The notes under the pieces: model-generated
Told to the model about the DNA's origin: nothing
The model's input: the letters and a program-made list of their open reading frames with translations, nothing else
Databases searched by the model: none
Made by a program: the position numbers and the translations under genes
Shown here: positions 1 to 5,317 of the stretch, one piece after another
Layout: every line of letters starts with the position of its first letter
Position numbering within the stretch: the stretch's first letter is position 1
NCBI GenBank assembly: GCA_015522345.1
Contig: WAML01000213.1
Span: forward strand, 1-5,917
DNA: 5,917 nt
Direction: 5' to 3'
Source of the DNA: Desulfurococcales archaeon
GTDB lineage: Archaea > Thermoproteota > Thermoprotei_A > Sulfolobales > Desulfurococcaceae

Positions 1-17
1 GTAAATAGGGTGTTTAC

Positions 18-25
18 TTAAAATA
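18..25 (+). promoter_or_regulatory. TATA-like box for the membrane protein gene
   Basis: TTAAAATA is centred 26 nt before the GTG at 48. This is the expected spacing for a crenarchaeal leaderless transcript starting at the start codon. The element is weak in sequence, and its position is the main support. Confidence 0.4.
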
Positions 26-47
26 AGTCATAGAATGTAGGCCGTAG

Positions 48-539
48 GTGGTTTTTATAGATTTAGTAAAGCTACTTATATCTATGTATATATGTTTTAT
101 AATAGCTGTTGTACTAACTGGTTTCTTGTATAACTATTATAGTTTTGTAGAAAGTTCTGGTTTAGAGAGACTTAAGTTTAAATTTGATGAGGTATCTAGG
201 AGTGGTTTCCCAGGTGATTCTCTGAGAGAACTAGAGATTGTTTATACGAAGATATACACTGAGAATAGACAGTGGATCATAAATATATTGTTCAGAAACA
301 ATGGATTTAGGGGGGTAGTTATAGAATCTGTGTTAATAAATAATAGGCTATACTTCTTCTATCCAGGAATTGAGTTGAGCGAGTATCCAGACATATACAT
401 ACCAGCTGGTTCTTCAAAGGAATTCAATATAACTATAAAGCAATTCATAGGAACAGGTTTTAGAAGCGGAGATACAGTATCAATTACATTCACTACGCCA
501 GGCAAAGAAGCCTATAAAATAACTATAGTTCTACCATAG
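48..539 (+). CDS. Membrane-anchored protein with pilin-like ectodomain, unknown function
   Basis: I do not recognise a named family. The 163-residue product has one hydrophobic segment (about residues 5-29) followed by an outward-facing, beta-rich domain. Residues 75-163 alternate hydrophobic strands with the pattern 'N-N-G ... INN ... IPAGSS ... GFRSGDTVSI ... ITIVLP'. This resembles the beta-sandwich of archaeal pilins and archaellins, but the short K/R-G cleavage motif of a class III prepilin is not visible before the hydrophobic stretch, so a signal-anchor protein is more likely. The GTG start directly follows an in-frame TAG at 45-47, so no longer form exists. A TATA-like element centred near 22 lies 26 nt upstream, which fits leaderless initiation at this GTG. 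An ATG at 84 is a less likely start because it falls inside the hydrophobic segment. Function is unassigned. Confidence 0.75.
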   Translation: MVFIDLVKLLISMYICFIIAVVLTGFLYNYYSFVESSGLERLKFKFDEVSRSGFPGDSLRELEIVYTKIYTENRQWIINILFRNNGFRGVVIESVLINNRLYFFYPGIELSEYPDIYIPAGSSKEFNITIKQFIGTGFRSGDTVSITFTTPGKEAYKITIVLP

Positions 540-571
540 ATGAATCAAGTAAACGTTAAACAACTATAGCA

Positions 572-621
572 TCAGCACCAGAAACCATCTTCACCCAATC
601 TGTTTATCTAGCCTTCATCAT
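572..621 (-). ncRNA. Candidate C/D box sRNA downstream of tRNA-Leu
   Basis: Read on the minus strand, this non-coding stretch carries in order: a perfect C box ATGATGA (621-615), a 12-nt guide (614-603), a D'-like CAGA (602-599, one change from CTGA), a short spacer, a C'-like GTGAAGA (594-588, one change from RTGATGA), a second 12-nt guide (587-576), and a perfect D box CTGA (575-572). Two 12-nt guides with boxes in this order is the standard archaeal C/D sRNA layout. Such RNAs bind L7Ae, Nop5 and fibrillarin and direct 2'-O-methylation of the target base paired five nt upstream of D or D'. The C box starts 21 nt past the tRNA CCA end, and I see no TATA box at the right distance, so it is probably processed from the tRNA transcript. 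The terminal stem is poor. The predicted targets are CACCAGAAACCA (D guide) and TTTATCTAGCCT (D' guide), and I could not place either in an rRNA from memory. Confidence 0.5.
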
Positions 622-642
622 TGGTTAAGAAGTACTATTATG

Positions 643-730
643 TGGTGCGGGGGGTGGGATTTGAACCCACGCAGGCCTACGCCATCGGGTCCTAAGCCCG
701 ACCCCTTTGACCAGGCTCGGGCACCCCCGC
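643..730 (-). tRNA. tRNA-Leu (anticodon UAG), CCA encoded
   Basis: The minus strand folds into a full class II tRNA. It has a 7-bp acceptor stem GCGGGGG/CCCCCGC, U8, and a D arm at 702-721 with the conserved GG. The anticodon stem is TCGGG/CCCGA with loop CTTAGGA, giving anticodon UAG at 692-694, which reads CUA and other CUN leucine codons. A 14-nt extra arm (671-684) typical of leucine or serine tRNAs is followed by a T arm GTGGG-TTCAAAT-CCCAC. The discriminator is A, as expected for leucine, and CCA is encoded at 643-645. There is no intron. All stems are perfectly paired and much richer in GC than the surroundings, as in hyperthermophiles. The gene sits directly downstream of a phosphodiesterase gene on the same strand and upstream of a candidate C/D sRNA. 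Confidence 0.97.
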
Positions 731-758
731 ACCTATCATAACCATTAATGCTGGTTGG

Positions 759-766
759 CTTATAAG
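759..766 (-). promoter_or_regulatory. TATA box for tRNA-Leu, overlapping the upstream stop codon
   Basis: The palindromic CTTATAAG is centred 32 nt upstream of the tRNA 5' end, which would put the transcript start about 7 nt before mature tRNA. The TAA stop codon of the phosphodiesterase gene (760-762) lies inside this element, so gene end and tRNA promoter share bases. Confidence 0.6.
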
Positions 767-1437
767 GATTTCTTGGTAATTTCTTTTAAGACTATGTCGG
801 GCCTATCTGTTACTACTCCATCTATTCCTGTATCTAAGGCTTTTTGTAGAGTTTTCTTATCGTTTATAGTCCATGTGATTACCTTTATTCCTAGCTCATG
901 TAGTTCCTTAACTATGTTTTTATTGAGTAGACTAATGTGTATTGAAGCTATGTCTGCTCCAGCGTCCACTAGTACTTTTACTGGGTCTACTGGGAGTATG
1001 TTGAGAGAGGCTATTCCATATATCTTGTCTCCCCAAGTTTCCTTAACATATTTAACTACTCTATGTATTTCCGATGAAATGTATATTTTTCCTCTAAATT
1101 CTATGTTCTCGAGTATTGCAAGAATCTTATTCACAGATACTTGGTCTTTTACATCAATTACAATATCTGATCTACCATTTAACTTATTTAGAATTTCTAT
1201 AAACCTATACTTCTTTATCAAGGGGTCTCTATAGAAGAATCTATAGTCAATCCACGCAATTATTTTTCCAAATATACTTGCACGTTTAATAGGGCTAGGG
1301 CCATGGAGAACAACTAGTTCCCCGTTACTAGTTCTAACATCTATTTCGATAATCGGGACGCCTATTCTTAAATACCAGTTTAATACTCTCCAATTATTTG
1401 CTCTATGCCCTATCACTAGAAAATCCACGCAATACAC
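760..1437 (-). CDS. Glycerophosphodiester phosphodiesterase family protein
   Basis: The 225-residue product is a compact TIM-barrel phosphodiesterase of the GDPD/PI-PLC-like superfamily, which splits glycerophosphodiesters to an alcohol and glycerol phosphate. Visible motifs are GHRA at 10-13 (family usually HRG, catalytic His11), the metal-binding E-I-D at 31-33, LHGP at 44-47 (family usually H-D; His45 kept as second catalytic His), D-V-K at 95-97 where the family has E-I-K, T-W-T-I-N-D at 188-193, and V-T-D-R-P-D at 209-214 at the C-terminus. No signal peptide is visible, so it should be cytosolic. It is shorter than most bacterial members (about 240-260). The start is GTG, with a TATA box centred 25 nt upstream, so the mRNA is likely leaderless. 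In-frame GTG codons at residues 4 and 8 are alternatives. It diverges from the phosphoribosyltransferase gene. Family assignment is firm, while the physiological substrate in an archaeon with ether lipids is not known. Confidence 0.9.
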   Translation of the reverse strand: MYCVDFLVIGHRANNWRVLNWYLRIGVPIIEIDVRTSNGELVVLHGPSPIKRASIFGKIIAWIDYRFFYRDPLIKKYRFIEILNKLNGRSDIVIDVKDQVSVNKILAILENIEFRGKIYISSEIHRVVKYVKETWGDKIYGIASLNILPVDPVKVLVDAGADIASIHISLLNKNIVKELHELGIKVITWTINDKKTLQKALDTGIDGVVTDRPDIVLKEITKKSL

Positions 1438-1457
1438 CGTGTAAACACTAATTGTAG

Positions 1458-1466
1458 AATATAAAG
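1458..1466 (-). promoter_or_regulatory. TATA box of the phosphodiesterase gene in a divergent promoter region
   Basis: On the minus strand the element reads CTTTATATT and is centred 25 nt before the GTG at 1437, the spacing for a leaderless transcript. Its plus-strand reading (AATATAAAG) could also serve the divergent phosphoribosyltransferase gene, with a predicted start near 1487. The plus-strand GATTAAACTT at 1466-1475 is another candidate for that gene. Both transcription units therefore start from about 60 bases. Confidence 0.55.
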
Positions 1467-1503
1467 ATTAAACTTTTCTACTCACAGAATACCATATATT
1501 ATT

Positions 1504-1509
1504 GGTGAT
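1504..1509 (+). promoter_or_regulatory. Shine-Dalgarno GGTGAT setting a TTG start at 1514
   Basis: GGTGAT matches the archaeal 16S tail complement and ends 4 nt before TTG at 1514. The regulator gene at the right end of the window has the same GGTGAT 3 nt before its ATG. This favours 1514 over the upstream in-frame TTG 1502 or GTG 1505, which overlap the site. Confidence 0.45.
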
Positions 1510-1513
1510 TAAC

Positions 1514-2203
1514 TTGGCTAGAATACCTGTAAAACTAGTTGAGTGGAGTGATATAGTTAACTGGGCTTGGGAACTAGCTGAGAAAATACGTGCATCAGGG
1601 TATAAACCCGATGTAATAGTTGCTCTCGCCCGAGGCGGCTATGTACCCGCTAGACTGCTTTGTGATTTCCTTGATGTAGAGAATCTTCTCAGTCTTCAAA
1701 GCCAGCATTGGACAGAAGCTGCTAAAAAGGAGGAGAGAGCTATTATTAAATTCCCATACAAACTTGATTTAAGTGGATTAAAAGTACTTGTAGTAGATGA
1801 TATTTGTGATACTGGAGAGAGCTTAATTCTAGCTAAAAACTTTATTCAAGAAAACTGGAAACCATCCGAGCTAAGAATAGCTACATTGCAATGGATAAGT
1901 CCTGTTGCAAAAATAAAGCCGGACTACTACACTATCGAAGTTAAGGATTGGACTTGGTTCCAATACCCATGGACTAGACTAGAGGATACATACGAGTTTA
2001 TTAAAAGACTTTTGAAGGAAGTATTTAAGGAGACTGGTAAAAGTGAATGGACTTATCAAGAAATAATAGATGGATTCCACGAGTGGTATGGTATTGATGT
2101 AGGAGAGAGATATTATAAAGCAGCTCTAAGAATTCTTGAGGAAAAAGGAGTAATAAAATATGATGCATCCCGTGGCAAATACATTCTCTTAGACAAGAAC
2201 TAG
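1514..2203 (+). CDS. Purine phosphoribosyltransferase (type I), probable adenine salvage
   Basis: This is a type I phosphoribosyltransferase, which joins a free purine to PRPP to give a nucleotide and pyrophosphate. From the TTG start it is 229 residues. Motifs include A-R-G-G at 39-42, the PRPP loop V-L-V-V-D-D-I-C-D-T-G-E-S at 91-103 with its paired acidic residues, and an aromatic W-F-Q-Y-P-W at 148-153 where family members contact the base. Residues about 176-229 add a helical tail ending in a helix-beta hairpin that looks like a winged helix; the core enzyme alone is usually about 150-180 residues. It lies 20 nt upstream of MTAP on the same strand. MTAP releases adenine, so an adenine substrate is the natural inference. 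From memory, Sulfolobus solfataricus has an adenine enzyme of 6-oxopurine-PRT descent encoded next to its MTAP gene. Guanine/xanthine specificity cannot be excluded. In-frame TTG 1502 and GTG 1505 are alternative starts. Confidence 0.9.
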   Translation: MARIPVKLVEWSDIVNWAWELAEKIRASGYKPDVIVALARGGYVPARLLCDFLDVENLLSLQSQHWTEAAKKEERAIIKFPYKLDLSGLKVLVVDDICDTGESLILAKNFIQENWKPSELRIATLQWISPVAKIKPDYYTIEVKDWTWFQYPWTRLEDTYEFIKRLLKEVFKETGKSEWTYQEIIDGFHEWYGIDVGERYYKAALRILEEKGVIKYDASRGKYILLDKN

Positions 2204-2223
2204 GTTTGGGGAAGAGAGACTTG

Positions 2224-3045
2224 GTGATTATAGAAACTAAGAAAAAAGCTGAAGTAGCAATAATTGGTGGAAGCGGATTATATGAGCTTCCAGGATTAAC
2301 TAATGTAGAAGAACTAAAGATCTATACCCCCTATGGGCAGCCTAGTGATAACATTATAATTGGAGAACTCTATGGTAGAAAAATAGCTTTTCTACCTAGA
2401 CATGGTAGAGGACATAAGATACCTCCTCATAGAATAAATTATAGGGCTAATATATGGGCTCTGAAGAGTCTCGGAGTAAAATGGGTTATTGCCTTCTCTG
2501 CTGTAGGGAGTCTTAGATGGGATTATAAACCAGGAGACTTTGTTCTACCAGATCAATTCATTGACATGACTAAGGGAATAAGAGATTTCACGTTCTTTGA
2601 AGGCGGAGTTGTAGCTCATGTTAGTATGGCGGATCCCTTCTGTGAACATTTAAGAGAGATTATAGCTGAAGCAGCAAGTAATGTAGAGGATATAGTTCTT
2701 CATAAGAAAGGAACTTATGTATGCATTGAAGGACCAAGGTTCTCAACTAGAGCCGAAAGCACTATATGGAAAGAAGTGTTTAAAGCAGATATAATAGGGA
2801 TGACCCTGGTTCCAGAGGTTACATTAGCGTGTGAAGCCGAGTTATGTTATGCTACAGTAGCTATGGTTACAGACTATGATGTATGGGCTGAAAAACCTGT
2901 TACGGCAGAAGAAGTTGTTAAAGTTATGAAAGAAAACACTATTAAAGCCCGCAAATTAATCCCTGAAATAATAAAGAGACTTCCAAGAGAACCAGATGAG
3001 AGGAAGTGTAGTTGCTGCAAAGCACTAGAAACAGCACTAGTATAG
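2224..3045 (+). CDS. mtnP: S-methyl-5'-thioadenosine phosphorylase
   Basis: It splits 5'-methylthioadenosine with phosphate into adenine and methylthioribose-1-phosphate, the first step of salvaging the polyamine-synthesis by-product. From GTG 2224 it has 273 residues, as expected for the family. Motifs: I-I-G-G-S-G-L-Y at 13-20, phosphate-binding R-H-G at 59-61, H-R-I-N-Y-R-A-N at 69-76, E-G-P-R-F-S-T-R-A-E at 169-178, G-M-T-L-V-P-E at 192-198, and V-T-D-Y-D at 215-219, whose second Asp favours 6-amino purines over the Asn of PNPs. Cysteines at 140, 203, 208, 262, 264 and 265, ending in a C-S-C-C cluster, match the disulfide and CXC pattern I recall for the Sulfolobus solfataricus enzyme. 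TTG 2221 and TTG 2206 are in-frame alternatives; 2224 fits the family N-terminus best. It is cotranscribed with the upstream phosphoribosyltransferase, and the next gene overlaps its last 34 bases. Confidence 0.95.
   Translation: MIIETKKKAEVAIIGGSGLYELPGLTNVEELKIYTPYGQPSDNIIIGELYGRKIAFLPRHGRGHKIPPHRINYRANIWALKSLGVKWVIAFSAVGSLRWDYKPGDFVLPDQFIDMTKGIRDFTFFEGGVVAHVSMADPFCEHLREIIAEAASNVEDIVLHKKGTYVCIEGPRFSTRAESTIWKEVFKADIIGMTLVPEVTLACEAELCYATVAMVTDYDVWAEKPVTAEEVVKVMKENTIKARKLIPEIIKRLPREPDERKCSCCKALETALV
2998..3004 (+). promoter_or_regulatory. Shine-Dalgarno inside the MTAP gene for the overlapping third gene
   Basis: GAGAGGA ends 7 nt before the TTG at 3012. That TTG directly follows an in-frame TAG (3009-3011), and no other ATG, GTG or TTG follows for a long stretch, so this site decides the start and implies translation of the third gene from within the MTAP reading frame. 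Confidence 0.5.
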
Positions 3046-3911
3046 AATATGTAATAAAACTTGTTTCTTCGGCTGAAAACTGGTGTAAATATAATATAGA
3101 TAGACTACTTGTTTTTCTAAGCAATTTAAGAAAAGAACTAATAATAGCCTATAATAGCCTAGGATACCCGGCAGCCACTACATTATACTGGTTTTTAACA
3201 ATACTATATCCTGAGAGAAACCCTGTAATACACGACTCGGATACAATAGCTCTTTATAGACTTGTATATAGAGAGAAAGCTAGCATTATATTCTTTACAA
3301 CGAAACCTAATGATCCATCAATAGTAAGACTTAGTGATGCTAGTAGATGGACTGGAGGAGACATAATTATAGTGTCGCCTCCTCCTGAAGAAACTATTGA
3401 AACGCTCTTAAGAGGAACACCAATGATAAAGTTGCCTAAAATAAATAATGAATTATATGCTGCGCTTTACGAGATTATGTTATCGTATTTGGTTAGTCTA
3501 TCAATGTATAAAGGGGAAAGTAGGAGAATCAGTAGGTTGAAGGAATTTTCTAAAGAAGGTTACTCAACTATTGTTAGGGAAATTTATGAGAAATATAAAG
3601 GAGTTATAGATTCTTTAAAGAAGCTTGATGAAGTAATAATATCTTCTACATGGTTTATGGAGTCATCAAGCTATCTTATACTAAAGGCGCTAGAACATAA
3701 AGGTAAGAAAGTAGCTTATATTCCATTAAGTATACTTGAGCCAAGAAAGGGAGATAATATACTCCTCATATCCTCTAGTCTTGAAGAATCCATTGTAAAG
3801 GAAAAGAAGTTCAAGGCTTTTATGAATAATGCCCAAGTATATGAGATATTGTTCAACCTCGATCCTCTTGATATACCTTTGTATACTTCGATAGTCGCTT
3901 TACTTATATAG
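3012..3911 (+). CDS. Conserved-looking protein, possible degenerate tandem SIS (sugar isomerase-like) fold
   Basis: I do not recognise a named family. The 299 residues read as two similar alpha/beta halves. In the first, strand E-L-I-I-A-Y-N-S-L-G (42-51) leads to a helix, strand P-V-I-H-D-S (71-76), strand A-S-I-I-F-F-T-T (90-97), a helix, strand D-I-I-I-V-S-P (117-123) and a long helix near 145-166. In the second, strand E-V-I-I-S-S-T (207-213), helix, K-V-A-Y-I-P (233-238), N-I-L-L-I-S-S-S (249-256) and Q-V-Y-E-I-L (275-280) repeat the order. Strand order and the Ser/Thr-rich turns after the third strand resemble SIS domains, and the length is close to crenarchaeal phosphoglucose/phosphomannose isomerases, but their G-G-S-G motif is absent. 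It may be a non-catalytic or sugar-phosphate-binding relative. The TTG start has a good Shine-Dalgarno inside MTAP, and the 34-base overlap implies the same transcript. Fold assignment is inference; the gene itself is well supported by its long open frame. Confidence 0.75.
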   Translation: MLQSTRNSTSIEYVIKLVSSAENWCKYNIDRLLVFLSNLRKELIIAYNSLGYPAATTLYWFLTILYPERNPVIHDSDTIALYRLVYREKASIIFFTTKPNDPSIVRLSDASRWTGGDIIIVSPPPEETIETLLRGTPMIKLPKINNELYAALYEIMLSYLVSLSMYKGESRRISRLKEFSKEGYSTIVREIYEKYKGVIDSLKKLDEVIISSTWFMESSSYLILKALEHKGKKVAYIPLSILEPRKGDNILLISSSLEESIVKEKKFKAFMNNAQVYEILFNLDPLDIPLYTSIVALLI

Positions 3912-3927
3912 TCTGTAAGAAATTGGT

Positions 3928-3937
3928 TATATTATAG
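3928..3937 (+). promoter_or_regulatory. TATA box upstream of the four-helix membrane protein gene
   Basis: TTATATTATA is centred about 25 nt before position 3957 and would give a transcript with a leader of roughly 14 nt before GTG 3971. GGGGGAT at 3959-3965 can act as the ribosome site, with 7 nt between its G run and the start. This suggests the gene is not just the tail of the salvage operon. Confidence 0.45.
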
Positions 3938-3970
3938 CGTTGACGCCAGTGATTGTATGGGGGATTGTGC

Positions 3971-4321
3971 GTGGCTAGAATCCTAGAATCTCGTAAAGTA
4001 TTCTCTATATTTATGATAGTAGCTTATATGTCAGCACTATATATGATCTATTATTATAGTAGGGAATCCATAATTTATGGGACTATAACCTTACTAATTA
4101 CGTTGCTATACATATACGCATTTACTACAAAGCCTTATGTAAGAGTGGCTGATAAAGTAGCGGCTATTGCTTTGTATGTACTAGTTACTCTAGCAGGTTA
4201 TTTTACGGCCTTACTTCTTCAGCCTCACAATCCGTTGCCTGCCGCCCTACACGTTTTGTCTTCAACTATAGTTCTTGGATGTATTGTACTTGCTCTTGCT
4301 CTTTACGGTAGTAAGAAATAG
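3971..4321 (+). CDS. Small integral membrane protein, four predicted helices
   Basis: I do not recognise this family. From GTG 3971 it is 116 residues with four hydrophobic segments at about 10-29, 33-52, 60-83 and 90-112. They are joined by very short loops: R-E-S between helices 1 and 2, T-K-P-Y-V-R between 2 and 3, and a P-H-N-P loop between 3 and 4. The positively charged N-terminus (R3, R8, K9), the basic 2-3 loop and the K-K tail suggest both termini face the cytoplasm. No catalytic or metal-binding motif is visible. TTG 3953 and TTG 3965 are in-frame alternative starts, but the run of five G just upstream favours 3971. It sits between the salvage cluster and the ATP-grasp ligase gene with about 50-60 base gaps on both sides, so no functional link can be claimed. 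Confidence 0.75.
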   Translation: MARILESRKVFSIFMIVAYMSALYMIYYYSRESIIYGTITLLITLLYIYAFTTKPYVRVADKVAAIALYVLVTLAGYFTALLLQPHNPLPAALHVLSSTIVLGCIVLALALYGSKK

Positions 4322-4347
4322 TTAAGGTTCTAATAAGGAATAGTCCA

Positions 4348-4356
4348 CTTATATTA
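4348..4356 (+). promoter_or_regulatory. TATA box of the ATP-grasp ligase gene
   Basis: CTTATATTA is centred 22 nt before the ATG at 4374, close to leaderless spacing. GGAGAG at 4360-4365, 8 nt before the ATG, could serve as a ribosome site if transcription comes from further upstream. Confidence 0.5.
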
Positions 4357-4373
4357 TCTGGAGAGACCGGGAA

Positions 4374-5276
4374 ATGACTGTAATTGCCGTACTTCATACT
4401 ACAGCTAAGCCTACTTGGACTACATGGCGTTTACTCAATGCTATTAAAGAACATGGAGTAAAACCTCTATACATTACTCCAGATAAAATAACTGTTGAAA
4501 TTGGTAGGGCTGGTTGCGTCTTTAAATACTTGGGCAAATGTATTGATGTAGATGCTATAATTGTGAGAAGCATTGGTGTATTTCTTAGGTTAGAGCAGTT
4601 TATAAGAAGACTTGCAATGCTTAAACATATTGAAGAACAAGGAGTATTTGTAATTAATCCTTCTGAATCGCTTGTATTAGCTAGAGATAAATATACTAGC
4701 TTGAGGATTCTAAGTAGATCTGGAATACCTGTTCCAGAGACAAAATTAACTGAGGATGCAGAAGAAGCTCTTAGAACAGTTAGTGAGTGGGGAAGTGTAG
4801 TCATTAAACCTATAATGGGTAGTCGAGGCATTGGCTCAATAAAAATCGATGACCCAGACCTAGCCTACTATATTATATCTTATCTTATGACATATGGTTA
4901 TCCTCTCTATATACAGAAGTATATTGAGAAGAAAAATAATAGAGATATAAGAGTATTTGTTGTTGGAGAGAAAATAGTGGCTTCAATGTATAGAGTTTCT
5001 CGTTCACCTAATAAATGGAAGACTAATGTGTCTCAAGGAGCTATTCCAGAGACTGCTGAAATAGATGATGAAATAGCTGATATAGCAGTTAAGGCCACTA
5101 AAATACTAGGATTACACTATGGTGGAGTAGATATTGCTGAAACTATAGGCTATAAACATAAGTATGTTGTATTTGAAGTAAATGCAATGCCTTCTTGGAA
5201 AGGACTGTACCAAGCCACAGGTATTGATCCGGCTAAGTATATTGTTGAATATATACTCGAGAATCTCCGTAAGTAA
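4374..5276 (+). CDS. RimK-family ATP-grasp ligase, MptN-like (probable alpha-L-glutamate ligase)
   Basis: The 300-residue product belongs to the RimK/LysX/MptN/CofF group, which uses ATP to form an acyl phosphate and adds an amino acid, usually glutamate, to an acceptor. Residues 1-95 form the N-terminal domain (V-R-S-I-G at 64-68). The ATP-grasp part follows: D-K-Y-T-S at 105-109 with G-I-P-V-P-E-T, K-P-I-M-G-S-R-G-I-G at 145-154 (ATP lid), R-D-I-R-V-F-V-V-G at 190-198, W-K-T-N-V-S-Q-G at 215-222, V-D-I at 252-254, and the metal ligands E-V-N at 268-270. The tail P-S-W-K-G-L at 273-278 followed by A-T-G resembles methanogen tetrahydromethanopterin:glutamate ligase more than LysX, which has N-D-x-P-E-F-K-G there, so lysine biosynthesis is unlikely. 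The acceptor is unknown. The ATG start has a TATA box 22 nt upstream. The gene converges on an Lrp-family gene, with a candidate C/D sRNA between them. Confidence 0.88.
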   Translation: MTVIAVLHTTAKPTWTTWRLLNAIKEHGVKPLYITPDKITVEIGRAGCVFKYLGKCIDVDAIIVRSIGVFLRLEQFIRRLAMLKHIEEQGVFVINPSESLVLARDKYTSLRILSRSGIPVPETKLTEDAEEALRTVSEWGSVVIKPIMGSRGIGSIKIDDPDLAYYIISYLMTYGYPLYIQKYIEKKNNRDIRVFVVGEKIVASMYRVSRSPNKWKTNVSQGAIPETAEIDDEIADIAVKATKILGLHYGGVDIAETIGYKHKYVVFEVNAMPSWKGLYQATGIDPAKYIVEYILENLRK

Positions 5277-5283
5277 GTAGAGG

Positions 5284-5290
5284 ATATAAG
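5284..5290 (+). promoter_or_regulatory. TATA box for the candidate C/D sRNA
   Basis: ATATAAG lies 8 nt after the ligase stop codon, with purine-rich GTAGAGG before it as a possible BRE. A start 25 nt beyond its centre falls near 5312, about 6 nt before the C box at 5318, as expected for an independently transcribed archaeal C/D sRNA. Confidence 0.5.
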
Positions 5291-5317
5291 TTTTCATAAA
5301 TATAGAAGTAATTATGT

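Noticed and set aside
1..47. Possible tail of an upstream gene
   Set aside because: All three plus-strand frames close within 21 bases, so a gene end is possible but nothing identifies it.
540..569. Nine-codon open frame starting with ATG right after the first gene
   Set aside because: Too short to support, with no ribosome site, and partly beneath the 3' flank of the candidate sRNA.
755..1234. Plus-strand open frame of 159 codons
   Set aside because: It lies antisense to the phosphodiesterase gene, whose motifs are clear, and its product has no recognisable pattern.
2942..3124. Minus-strand open frame of 60 codons
   Set aside because: It is a shadow across the MTAP 3' end and the start of the third gene.
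4394..4831. Minus-strand open frame of 145 codons inside the ligase gene
   Set aside because: It is antisense to clear ATP-grasp motifs; composition is that of a shadow frame.
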